From: Nitrospirota bacterium
Lineage (GTDB): Bacteria > JACPQY01
NCBI GenBank assembly: GCA_016180645.1
Contig: JACPAV010000017.1
Span: 13,931-77,930 of the forward strand
Length of the DNA stretch: 64,000 nucleotides
Direction of reading: 5' to 3'
Part shown: positions 53,489-61,262 of the stretch, piece after piece
How positions within the stretch are numbered: position 1 is the first letter of the stretch
Layout: each line of letters starts with the position of its first letter
The notes under the pieces: generated by a model
What the model saw: the letters and a program-made list of their open reading frames with translations, nothing else
Told to the model about the DNA's origin: nothing
Database searches by the model: none
Made by a program: the position numbers and the translations under genes

Positions 53489-53935
53489 TCAGTTCCGGAC
53501 GGCTTTCCGCTCTCTGAGCAACTTCAATCCCGGGCAGTGGGCCCGTGTGCACGTGCACTCCACCCCCAGGATCTGAGCGAGAAAATCGCGCAACTGGAGA
53601 AGCCTCTTCCGATCCTGCTTTGCGTTGATGTGTTCCACGCGGGACACAATATCGAGCGTGACCTCGGGAAGAGTCTGGTTCGAGATGAATGCGATAGTCA
53701 CGGGGCAGAGGTGCAGCGCATCGGTGATCTTGGAGAGAGTGGTGAAGGTGACATTGGCCCGGCCGCGTTCCACGCGGTTGTAGTACCGGACGTCAAGTTT
53801 GGACATGCGGGCGATCTGAGCCTGCGTTTTTCTCACGCCCAGACGAGCCTGCCGGAGCAGGTTCCCCATCTGAATCAGAGCTTGCTTGTCTCCCATTAAA
53901 CCAAGTTGATGATCGCTCAAAGTGATATAGATCAC
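53489..53935 (-). CDS. XRE-type HTH regulator with Cys-rich C-terminal tail
   Basis: 148 residues from GTG 53935, or 135 from ATG 53896, which I think more likely because the GTG is part of a CRP-like palindrome. HTH: NLLRQARLGVRKTQAQIARM then VRYYNRVERGRANVT. A helical linker follows and an unusual tail VECTCTRAHCPGLKLL (Cys-x-Cys-x4-Cys), which could bind a metal or sense redox. Divergent from the histidine kinase gene. Confidence 0.85.
   Translation of the reverse strand: MIYITLSDHQLGLMGDKQALIQMGNLLRQARLGVRKTQAQIARMSKLDVRYYNRVERGRANVTFTTLSKITDALHLCPVTIAFISNQTLPEVTLDIVSRVEHINAKQDRKRLLQLRDFLAQILGVECTCTRAHCPGLKLLRERKAVRN
53922..53935. promoter_or_regulatory. CRP/FNR-type palindrome between XRE gene and histidine kinase
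   Basis: GTGATATAGATCAC is a perfect palindrome fitting GTGA-N6-TCAC. It covers the GTG start candidate of the minus-strand XRE gene and lies about 16 nt before a GATAAT (53952-53957), a possible -10 for the kinase gene. A nearby TTGAT-GATCG-CTCAA (about 53908) is a weaker second site. Confidence 0.6.
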
Positions 53936-53975
53936 AATTGGGGTAAAAGGCGATAATCACTGGGTAAATCACCCT

Positions 53976-54821
53976 ATGCGTGTATTGACGGGGCACGCCG
54001 GATGGGAGATTTGTTGGGTCACGATGAGCAAGATCAAGCCCCGCAGAGTGACCCCACGAGAGAAAACAAAGAGGTCGAGGAAGCCTCGCCCGGGGCGTTG
54101 GTCTGAATCTCTTCAAGCGAAGGCCAACCGTCTCGAGTCCGTCCTGTTCATGGCAGTGGGGGTCGTTCACGATTTCAATTCTGTCCTCACGGGGGTTCTG
54201 GCCTCCTTGGAAGGGGCAAAGTCGGGCATCGAGCGCGTCCGCGCCGGGGCCATCGCGGACGCAGAACGGTCGGCTTGGAAGGCGCGGGAGCTTACAGCCG
54301 AACTCATGGCCGTCGCCGTGGACCGGCCGGAAAAACGCGAGCCCCTGGACCTTGTCGAATTGGTCCGGCGTTCAATGAAATTTGCCCTGCGGGGTGGGTG
54401 CGTACGCTGTGTGGAACGATTCGGCGACAACATCCGGCCCGTCGAAGGAAGTCGGAATCAGATCGGCCGGGTCATCCACAACCTGGCCCTGAACGCGCGG
54501 CAGGCGATGCCAAAGGGGGGAACCGTTCGTGTCGAGATCGTGAACGCGGCGCTGAGGAAGAGCGTTGGGAGGGGTCTTTCCAGGGGCGACTACGTGAGAA
54601 TCACGCTGACCGACGAAGGACCGGGTATCCGGCCGGAGAGCCTGGGAAGAATATTCGAGCCTTTCTTCACGACGAAGGAGGGCGGGAGTGGGTTGGGCCT
54701 GGCCGTCGCCGCCGCCATCGTCAAGGCGCACGGGGGCGCCATCACGGCCGGCTCGGGATCGGGGGCCACCTTCAGCGTGTATCTCCCTGCACGACCACCG
54801 GCTTTGAAGCCGGCGCCCTGA
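53976..54821 (+). CDS. Orphan soluble histidine kinase
   Basis: 281 residues, no membrane segment and no sensor domain. Phosphoacceptor His in AVGVVHDFNSVLTGVLASLE (HisKA-like, the G-x-x-H-D-F-N form). ATP-binding domain: N box VIHNLALNARQAMPKGG, G1 TLTDEGPGIRPESL-like, F box IFEPFFTTKEGGSGLGLAV. The ATP site is complete, so it should autophosphorylate. The start is uncertain (ATG 53976 or 54024), with a basic segment in front. No response regulator is adjacent; the receivers at 1-1281 are distant. Confidence 0.88.
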   Translation: MRVLTGHAGWEICWVTMSKIKPRRVTPREKTKRSRKPRPGRWSESLQAKANRLESVLFMAVGVVHDFNSVLTGVLASLEGAKSGIERVRAGAIADAERSAWKARELTAELMAVAVDRPEKREPLDLVELVRRSMKFALRGGCVRCVERFGDNIRPVEGSRNQIGRVIHNLALNARQAMPKGGTVRVEIVNAALRKSVGRGLSRGDYVRITLTDEGPGIRPESLGRIFEPFFTTKEGGSGLGLAVAAAIVKAHGGAITAGSGSGATFSVYLPARPPALKPAP

Positions 54822-54846
54822 AGGGTCTCCGCGCCCCCGGGTGGGC

Positions 54847-54903
54847 TTGACAGGGATCCCGTCCGATACTACAGTGTCTATAGTTTCGATACTTAGAAAC
54901 TAT
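54847..54903 (+). promoter_or_regulatory. Promoter and operator of the arsR-selenoprotein operon
   Basis: TTGACA (54847-54852), 17-nt spacer, TACAGT (54870-54875): a good sigma-70 promoter. Downstream an inverted repeat ATAGTTTC (54880-54887) / GAAACTAT (54896-54903), 8-nt spacer, covers the expected start of transcription and the ATG of the ArsR gene, a typical autoregulatory ArsR operator (ATA...TAT). Confidence 0.75.
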
Positions 54904-55237
54904 GGGAAAGACCGAAAACGACCGGAGGATCTTTGAGCTGCACGCGCAGATCTGCAAAGTGCTGTCGAATCCGAGGCGGCTGGAAATCATTCACCACCTG
55001 CGGGGGGCCGAAGGAACGGTGAAGCAACTCGTCAACGCCACCGGGTACCCCAAGGCGAACTTGTCGCAGCATCTGAGCGTCATGCGCGCGGCGGGACTCC
55101 TCCGATCGAGGCGGAATGGACGGGAAATCCACTACCGCCTGGCTTTTCCGAAGATGTTGAAGGCGTACGATCTGCTTCGCGAAATCCTCTTCGAACGGAT
55201 GCGGGAGCAGTCAAGAATGTTGGGAGGCAAACCATGA
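54902..55237 (+). CDS. ArsR/SmtB-family HTH repressor
   Basis: 111 residues, one winged HTH: SNPRRLEIIHHLRGAEGTV then NLSQHLSVMRAAGLLRSRRNGREIHY. There is no ELCVCDL-type Cys metal box and no Cys at all, so it is not a classical metal sensor. Redox or sulfide/persulfide sensing would need Cys too, so the signal is unclear. Its stop overlaps the ATG of the selenoprotein-SQR gene (ATGA), and it likely represses its own operon via the inverted repeat at its start. Confidence 0.92.
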   Translation: MGKTENDRRIFELHAQICKVLSNPRRLEIIHHLRGAEGTVKQLVNATGYPKANLSQHLSVMRAAGLLRSRRNGREIHYRLAFPKMLKAYDLLREILFERMREQSRMLGGKP

Positions 55238-56946
55238 GAGTGCTGGACGAAAGCCGGGGAGGCGTGAAGTCGGGCGAACGGCTGGATTTGAAGGGCGCGG
55301 GGCTGCCCTTGGAAATCCGACGGGCGGCCCTGATCGTCTTCTGGAAGGGTCGCTGACAGACCTGCCGGCAGGAGGCTCCTGCCATACGAGGCGTGGCCGA
55401 GAAGTTCGGCCCGAAGGGACTTGATGTGGTCTACGTGGGCGCCATGGAGACCGCAGAAGATTGTGAGCGGTGGAAAAAAGAATACGGCCTGCCCTTCCCC
55501 GTGATTCCGGATCCCGAGGGCCAACTGTTCAGGCGGTTCGCCAACGGTTGGGTTCCTTTCAATCTGCTGGTGGGTCCGGACGGTCGAGTTGTGTTCTGCG
55601 AAAATGAGTTCGATGAAGCGGGCTACTCCCGCGAGATTGCGCGATTGTGCGGGGAACCGGCGCGCCCCCCATCCGCTCCTTCCCCCACAAGGGGGGAAGG
55701 GATGGTAGCCGCACCCTTCATGGGTGCGTCTTCAGACGCAGGCATTAAGCCTGCGCCTACCCCCTCCCCTTCAAAGGGTGGGGGTAACCACTCTAGCCCG
55801 CAAACCATCGTCATTCTTGGCGGAGGGACAGGAGGCATCGTGGCCGCCCATCACTTGCGCAAGAGACTGCCGCGCGAGCACCGGATCGTCCTGATCGACC
55901 GTTCGGAGTCGCATCTCTTTGCCCCCTCGCTCCTGTGGATGATGGTGGGCCTGCGTCGCGCCGAACAAATCCGACGGCCGCTGATGCGTCTGAAATCGAA
56001 GGGCATCGAATACCATCATGGAAGTGTGAATGGGATCGATACCGAGAATCGAATGATCCATGCCGATGGAGCGGATATCCCTTACGACCACCTCGTGATT
56101 GCCCTCGGTGCGGAGACGGCGCCGGAGTCCATCCCGCACTTTGAGGATAAGGCGCACAATCTCTACTCCGTGGAAGGCTGCACCCGATTGCACGAGGCTC
56201 TGGAAAGCTTTCAAGGTGGAGCGATCACCGTGCTGATCCCGTCCATGCCGTTCAAATGCCCGGCCGCACCCTACGAGGCGGCCTTTCTGGTGGAAGCATT
56301 CGCTCGGAGGAGGGGAATCCGCGACAAGACCGACATCCATCTCCTGACCCCTGAGCACCAGCCGATGCCGGTGGCTGGGAAACTGCTGGGTGGGGCCATT
56401 GTGGAGATGCTGCGAAGCCGCGGGATTCACTACCATCCGTTATTCACGTTCAAAGAGCTGAACGGTGCGGAGGAACGGGTGGTGGCCGCGGACGGTCAGG
56501 CGGTGCGGGCGGGACTCCTGATCGGAATCCCGCCGCACCGTGCGCCGGCCGTGGTCCGCGAGGCGGGGTTGGCGGGAGTTTCCGGATGGATTCACGTGGA
56601 TCCCCACACGATGAAGACGCAGGTGGACGGTGTGTACGCGATCGGCGACGTGGCAGCCGTCAAGCTCCCCAACGGAAAAATGCTGCCCAAGTCCGGCGTG
56701 TTCGCGCATTTCGAGGCGGAGGTGGTTGCAAAGAACATCGCCGCGGAGGTGGGCGGAGAGGGCGGGAACGCGGCGTTTGATGGCAAGGGTTATTGCTGGG
56801 TGGAAACGGGCGATGGGAGAGCCGGCTTCGCGAGTGGAAACTTCTTCGCGGAGCCGGAGCCGCGCATCACGATGCATAGACCAGGCCGGATGTGGCGATG
56901 GGGGAAGCTTGCGTTCGAGCAGTGGTGGCTCCGGCATTGGTTCTGA
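55234..56946 (+). CDS. Probable selenoprotein: TlpA/peroxiredoxin-like UxxC domain fused to sulfide:quinone oxidoreductase-like flavoprotein
   Basis: 570 residues if TGA 55354-55356 is read as selenocysteine (U41). Domain 1 (about 20-145) is thioredoxin/TlpA-like: AALIVFWKGR-U-QTC-RQEAPAIRG aligns U41-x-x-C44 with the CxxC of the family, then GLDVVYVGAMETAEDCERWK, FPVIPDPEGQLF and LLVGPDGRVVF. Domain 2 (about 192-570) is SQR/FCSD-like: FAD motif VILGGGTGGIVAAHHLRKRL, NADH-type VDGVYAIGDVAAVKL, and Cys316, Cys342 (PFKCPAAPYE) and Cys521 (GYCWVETG), the redox Cys set of SQR. The linker (about 145-191) is partly a palindromic element. Without recoding, a GTG at 55393 would make a protein lacking the redox centre. 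Expression is coupled to the ArsR gene (4-nt overlap). Likely role: sulfide/persulfide or peroxide handling. Confidence 0.8.
55367..55383 (+). promoter_or_regulatory. SECIS-like hairpin just after the in-frame TGA
   Basis: GGCAGGAGGCTCCTGCC: 7-bp stem GGCAGGA/TCCTGCC with G-G-C at the tip, 10 nt after the TGA. E. coli fdhF has a 17-nt upper stem-loop 11 nt after its UGA, so size, place and apical G agree with a bacterial SECIS. No bulged U is present. CTGCCGGCAG overlaps as a competing hairpin. Confidence 0.65.
55704..55761 (+). repeat. 58-nt double-hairpin element, in frame (copy 3)
   Basis: GGTAGCCGC...GCGCCTACC with hairpins GCACCCTTCATGGGTGC and GCAGGCATTAAGCCTGC, translated VAAPFMGASSDAGIKPAPT, in the linker between the thioredoxin-like and flavoprotein domains. 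Flanked by further low-complexity hairpin DNA (CCCCCACAAGGGGGG; CCCTTCAAAGGG). Confidence 0.88.
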
Positions 56947-56967
56947 AGCGAGGCCGGTGATCAAGCA

Positions 56968-57037
56968 CGCGGGCTGAAGCCCGCGGCTACCGGCAACGCT
57001 TGGTGGAGCGGTAGGCGCAGGCTTCATGCCTGCGTTG
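56968..57037 (+). repeat. Extragenic pair of GTAGGCGC-type hairpins
   Basis: CGCGGGCTGAAGCCCGCG plus GCTACCGG, then GCGGTAGGCGCAGGC and TTCATGCCTGCG, in the 243-bp gap after the selenoprotein gene. Same halves as the 58-nt element, in outward order as at 38770-38836. Confidence 0.75.
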
Positions 57038-57189
57038 TCTCGACTTCGCGCCGCTCATTTGACGGATGTGTCTGATCCACATTCACCCGTTCTCCCACCG
57101 CGGAGTTGCTTGACGCTCGGACAGGGGCCATGTAGCGTCGCTGCCGGGAGGAAGTGTCGGGCTCAGCTCGACGAGAAAGGAGTGCGTCC

Positions 57190-58179
57190 ATGCTTCGAAC
57201 TCAACTGACCGATCTGCTCGGGATTCGTCATCCCGTTATCCAAGGGGGACTCCAATGGTTGGCCACCGCTGAACTGGCGTCGGCGGTCTCTAATGCCGGC
57301 GGACTGGGCACGATCTGCGCCCTGTCGTTCGGCTCGGCCGACGAATTTCGCAGCGAACTGAAGCGGATGAAGGACAGGACCGACAAGCCGTTCTGCGTGA
57401 ATCTCTCGATGCTTCCCATGATGGGCGACAATGAAGTCTACGGGATGTACATCGACATCCTGATCGAAGAGGGCGTAAAGGTGGTGGAGACGTCCGGCCG
57501 GAGTCCCGAAGCGTTTGTGCCGCAATTACATGGCGCGGGGATCAAGATCATCCACAAAGTTCCAGCGGTGCGGTTTGCGAAGAAAGCGGAGGGTGTGGGG
57601 GCGGACGCGGTGACGCTCGTCGGATTCGAGTGCGGAGGCCATCCGGGACTGGACGACGTGACCAGCCTCATCCTGATTCAGAAAGCGGCGAAGACCCTCA
57701 AAGTCCCTGTCATCGCGGCGGGAGGCTACACGGATGGTCGGGGGCTCGTTGCGGCCCTCGCTCTGGGGGCGAGCGGGGTGCTGATGGGCACGCGCTTCGT
57801 GGCCACGAAGGAATGTATCGTTCATCCCAACTTCAAGGAGTGGATGCTGAAGGCGCAAGAGACGGACACGATGATCGTGGAGCGCAGCATTCGCAATCCC
57901 GCGCGCGTGCGGCGCAACAAGGCCGCAGAGGACGTGCTGGAGCTTGAAAAGCAGGGCGCCACGCTGGCGGATCTCCTGCCACACATTGCCGGCAAGATGG
58001 GTTTGGAAGCCTATCGCTCGGGCGATCTGGACAAGGGCGTCATCGCCTGCGGTCAGGCCGTGGGGTTGGTGGACGACGTGCCGACGGTGAAGGAATTGAT
58101 GGACCGGATCATTGGCGATGCGGAAAACACGATGGACGGCCTCCGTTCCTTCCGCGTCAACGGAGCCGGGGGGCGGTAG
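57190..58179 (+). CDS. NAD(P)H-dependent flavin oxidoreductase (nitronate monooxygenase family)
   Basis: 329 residues from ATG 57190 (GAAAGGAG 9 nt upstream; an upstream in-frame start at 57154 is weaker). A TIM barrel binding FMN: HPVIQGGLQWLATAELASAVSNAGGLGTI-type N-terminus, VTLVGFECGGHPG (His region of the family), IAAGGYTDGRGLVAALALGASGVLMGTRF for the FMN phosphate. Known members are nitronate monooxygenase, quinone reductases and FabK. The Cys in ECGGH replaces the usual Ala. Substrate unknown. Confidence 0.93.
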   Translation: MLRTQLTDLLGIRHPVIQGGLQWLATAELASAVSNAGGLGTICALSFGSADEFRSELKRMKDRTDKPFCVNLSMLPMMGDNEVYGMYIDILIEEGVKVVETSGRSPEAFVPQLHGAGIKIIHKVPAVRFAKKAEGVGADAVTLVGFECGGHPGLDDVTSLILIQKAAKTLKVPVIAAGGYTDGRGLVAALALGASGVLMGTRFVATKECIVHPNFKEWMLKAQETDTMIVERSIRNPARVRRNKAAEDVLELEKQGATLADLLPHIAGKMGLEAYRSGDLDKGVIACGQAVGLVDDVPTVKELMDRIIGDAENTMDGLRSFRVNGAGGR

Positions 58180-58195
58180 TGGAAGGTGTCAGGAC

Positions 58196-58251
58196 GGTAG
58201 CCGCAGCCTTTATGGCTGCGTCCAGAACGCGGGCTGAAGCCCGCGCCTACC
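58196..58251 (+). repeat. 56-nt double-hairpin element, extragenic
   Basis: GGTAGCCGCAGCC-TTTAT-GGCTGCG then TCCAGAACGCGGGCTGAAGC and CCGCGCCTACC: full design of the element, two bases shorter, between the flavin oxidoreductase and radical SAM genes. Confidence 0.8.
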
Positions 58252-58289
58252 GGAACTGACAGCCGGACGCTGATGGCTGAGAGCGGCTA

Positions 58290-59186
58290 GTGTACCAAGG
58301 CCCTGCCTGGGAAACAGTCAAGTCGGCGATCGTCGATCTGACGGACCGCTGCAACCTCCGCTGCAAGCATTGCTTCTACTACCGGGAGCAGCATGACAGC
58401 GAGGAGTTGCCCGCCGATGAACTCCTGGCCGGCCTGAAAGTCCTCCGGGACCGTCACCATGTGCAGGCCATGGCATGGTGTGGAGGCGAGCCCCTTCTGC
58501 GAACAGACGTGCTGGAGCAGGGGGCGGCGCTCTTCCCCATGAATTGGATCTTTTCGAACGGCACGCTGCCTATCCCGGACGTTTCAAACGCGATGCAGTT
58601 CGTGTCGGTGGAAGGTCCGAAGGAGATCCACGACAAGATCCGCGGCCGCGGCACGTATGACAAGATCATGGCCACCGTCGCGAATCGTCCCGGTGAAAAG
58701 CCGATCGTTTTTCTGCCGACGATTCACAAACTCAACGCCCCGTTCCTGGAGCAAACGATGAAGGAACTCTCGAAAATCACCAACGCATTCCTCGGAGTCG
58801 AATTCTTCACTCCGCTCAAGGAGTACCGGCCGATCAAGGGCTATCCCCACGTGGAGATCCAGAAGAAGGATTTGGACCTGACATGGGAGGAACGCGACCG
58901 GATCATCGATCGTCTGTTCGCCCTCAAGAAGTCCTATCCGGGATTCATCGTTGTGCGCGATCGCGTTCTGGAGTTGATGCGCTCGGAGTACGCGCCCACC
59001 TGCATCGAGAAGTGCAACATGCCGAACCGGTGCCTCACGCTCGACGTGAAACTCAATCGCAAGCAGCCGTGCGTACTCGGCAAGGACGTGGACTGCTCCA
59101 AGTGCGGCTGCATCTTCCCCTACGAGCAGCAGGCCCGAGCAGAGGAGAAGGCATCGGGCAAAGATACCCGCCCCCTGTTTTTCTGA
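58290..59186 (+). CDS. Radical SAM protein with Cys-rich C-terminal (SPASM-like) region
   Basis: 298 residues from GTG 58290. SAM cluster motif DRCNLRCKHCFYY; MAWCGGEPLLRTD binds SAM; the barrel follows. The C-terminus has eight Cys: TCIEKCNMPNRCLTL then QPCVLGKDVDCSKCGCIFPY, enough for one or two auxiliary [4Fe-4S] clusters. The HCFYYREQHDSEEL region resembles heme/thioether-type modifiers and unassigned SPASM proteins. No precursor peptide gene is evident nearby. Substrate unknown. Confidence 0.93.
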   Translation: MYQGPAWETVKSAIVDLTDRCNLRCKHCFYYREQHDSEELPADELLAGLKVLRDRHHVQAMAWCGGEPLLRTDVLEQGAALFPMNWIFSNGTLPIPDVSNAMQFVSVEGPKEIHDKIRGRGTYDKIMATVANRPGEKPIVFLPTIHKLNAPFLEQTMKELSKITNAFLGVEFFTPLKEYRPIKGYPHVEIQKKDLDLTWEERDRIIDRLFALKKSYPGFIVVRDRVLELMRSEYAPTCIEKCNMPNRCLTLDVKLNRKQPCVLGKDVDCSKCGCIFPYEQQARAEEKASGKDTRPLFF

Positions 59187-59369
59187 AGACATGAGAAATT
59201 GCCACGCGGCGATGGCAAATCGCCACGCAGCGGTCCCAAGTGTGGATTGAAATAGTCCACGTGTAACTTAGCGTGATCCCGCCGAAACCACGCTTTTTCA
59301 AACTCCTGGCTTGTCTTGGCGCAAATGTTGCGCATCCCTCGGCATGGCTTTGACCCAAAGGAGGCAATC

Positions 59370-61109
59370 ATGAAGAACCAATCCATCACCACCGTTTCGC
59401 TTGGAATCATGCTTTTCCTGTTCAACGTAGCCGCGTCGCCGGGCGGATGCGGAGGGACGGAAGAGAAGCCGAAACAAACGACCACGACGGCGACGGAGCC
59501 GGCGCAACCCACGACAGCGGCTACTTCGACCGCGGAGCCGACGGCATCGATCGCGGCGCCCGTTCCGGCGAAAATTGAGGTCGCGCTGCCGACTACCGCC
59601 CTCAAGATAAGAGATACCCAGCAGCTCACCGTCGTTGTGAAAGACAAGGACGACAAGGAAGTGACGGGCGCCACGGTGAAGTGGTCCAGTTCGGACGAGA
59701 AGGTCGTGACCGTCGATGCGACGGGGAAGGTCACGGTGGTTGGAGCGGGCAACGTGACGCTGAAGGCCTGTGTGGAGAACGTGTGCGGCGAGGCCACGCT
59801 CGTCATCAAGGCCCTTGGCATTCCGCCCGATGTGGCCATGGCGCGTGTCGTTACGGCCGGTTCGACGTCCATGAGCGTGGGCGGCGGATCTCTCAAAGGC
59901 GGCGGGTCGGTTCGGAGCGCGACGCTTGAGCCTCTGCCCGGAGCTCCGCCCCGCTGGATGGGCTGGGTGGACGGTGCCGCGGACATGGGCTTGTTCGCGT
60001 CGCCCCGGCTCTACGTGAAAACCAGCGATCCCCTGTGTGATTCGGCGGCCGACCCGGTCGGCGCGGACGGCGTGCCCCTGTGGAAAGTCCCTACTTCATC
60101 GGGCATTGCCGCCGGCACGTTCTACTGTCTCTTGAAGGCCGAGATCGGCCCGCCCAAGACGGTTCCTTCCGCTCTCGCGGCGGTTCGGAAACCGATCTGC
60201 GCCATTCTCAAGCTGGTTCCCTACGAACAACTCAAGTTCGACGGGGCGAAGCAGGAGATCAAGGGTCCGAAACCCGCCGAGTGCTATCCGGAAGGAGGAG
60301 GAGGGGAGAGCAGGCAGTTCGGCCCGGGGACTGGCGAGACCGCGTTCACGGGCGATATGGTGTTGGCCCTCATTGCCAATCGACCGGGCGCTCTCGGCAA
60401 GAGCGGGTCTTGGGACGAGAGCTTCGACATCGATTGGCTGGTCAACGAGCGCGGGAAATCCGGCGGCCAACGAAAACTCGCGACCAAGTCCGGCGACGGG
60501 TGGATTGCGGCGGCCTCCGTATTTACCACGGGCACGAACACGGACGGCTTTGCCTACTACCTCGATTGGAAGAACGGCATCGTCCGTTTTGAGCAGAAGA
60601 CGCAGCATTTCGACGCGCCGACGACCGAGCAGGATTGTTGCTACAGCACGCACGCCCGCCTTCTTGTGAAAGGCAAGGTGGACGAGAACGGCGTGTTCAG
60701 CGAGGTGACCCATTTCGAGGGAGTGCACAGCCAGCTCACTTCGTCGAGATTTACGCTGCCGGGGCTGACCGCCGACCCCAATCCAATCGACAAGGCGAAA
60801 CTGCTCAGCATCCGCGGGAATCCGAAGGACGGGTACAAGACCCACGAGTATTGTAATCTGGCCCAATGCGGGCAGAGCGGGGGCGCTACTCTCTCCCCGC
60901 TGTCGACGTCGTCTTACATCGACAAAGTGGCATGCTCCGGCGATGTCGGCGCGACATGCGCGGGAAACGACGGCATCAAGATCACCAAAGCGTCGGACCT
61001 CGATTTCACGATGCTTCCTTCGGCGCCGACGTACACGTCCACGACGACGTGGTTCAACTCCCTTGGTGTTCTCAGCTACGACGCCGTTACCTGGGCGGAC
61101 ACGCAGTAG
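59370..61109 (+). CDS. Secreted/lipoprotein with Big2-like domain
   Basis: 579 residues from ATG 59370 (AAAGGAGG 6 nt upstream). Signal peptide LGIMLFLFNVAA with Cys in SPGGCGG; the P-G-G before Cys is a poor lipobox, so lipidation is uncertain. A Thr/Ala-rich linker (36-70) and a Big2 domain (about 72-150: VKWSSSDEKVVTVDATGKVT) follow. The remaining 420 residues, with a few scattered Cys pairs, I do not recognise. Exported; surface or periplasmic role. Confidence 0.8.
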   Translation: MKNQSITTVSLGIMLFLFNVAASPGGCGGTEEKPKQTTTTATEPAQPTTAATSTAEPTASIAAPVPAKIEVALPTTALKIRDTQQLTVVVKDKDDKEVTGATVKWSSSDEKVVTVDATGKVTVVGAGNVTLKACVENVCGEATLVIKALGIPPDVAMARVVTAGSTSMSVGGGSLKGGGSVRSATLEPLPGAPPRWMGWVDGAADMGLFASPRLYVKTSDPLCDSAADPVGADGVPLWKVPTSSGIAAGTFYCLLKAEIGPPKTVPSALAAVRKPICAILKLVPYEQLKFDGAKQEIKGPKPAECYPEGGGGESRQFGPGTGETAFTGDMVLALIANRPGALGKSGSWDESFDIDWLVNERGKSGGQRKLATKSGDGWIAAASVFTTGTNTDGFAYYLDWKNGIVRFEQKTQHFDAPTTEQDCCYSTHARLLVKGKVDENGVFSEVTHFEGVHSQLTSSRFTLPGLTADPNPIDKAKLLSIRGNPKDGYKTHEYCNLAQCGQSGGATLSPLSTSSYIDKVACSGDVGATCAGNDGIKITKASDLDFTMLPSAPTYTSTTTWFNSLGVLSYDAVTWADTQ

Positions 61110-61141
61110 GGAATGTGGAGATGTGAGACGGGGTCATGTCG

Positions 61142-61228
61142 TCATCTCGGGCGCTGCGCCAGCCGAAACGTGCCGAGCGTGAGGAGGATGCAGAGGAGCC
61201 AGCAGGGGAAGGTGTACGGGAGGCGCAT
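61142..61228 (-). CDS. Possible 28-residue membrane micro-protein
   Basis: Minus-strand ATG 61228 opens MRLPYTFPCWLLCILLTLGT and continues FRLAQRPR-stop: one hydrophobic helix and a basic end. It lies between the Big2 protein and the retropepsin-like gene. No clear ribosome site; could be chance. Confidence 0.2.
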   Translation of the reverse strand: MRLPYTFPCWLLCILLTLGTFRLAQRPR

Positions 61229-61262
61229 GCCCTCGCCGAGGGAGGATACTCAGGCGGGCGCC

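Noticed and set aside
55357-55386. Reading the CTGCCGGCAGG/GGAGGCTCCTGCC stretch simply as another dispersed repeat insertion
   Set aside because: It encodes the conserved C-R-Q-E-A-P of the thioredoxin family in the right place, so it is native coding DNA.
55393-56946. A separate FAD oxidoreductase gene starting at GTG 55393, with a short 40-residue gene before it
   Set aside because: Both frames are the same and join into a thioredoxin fold across one TGA placed at the CxxC Cys; a gene starting at 55393 would begin in the middle of that fold.
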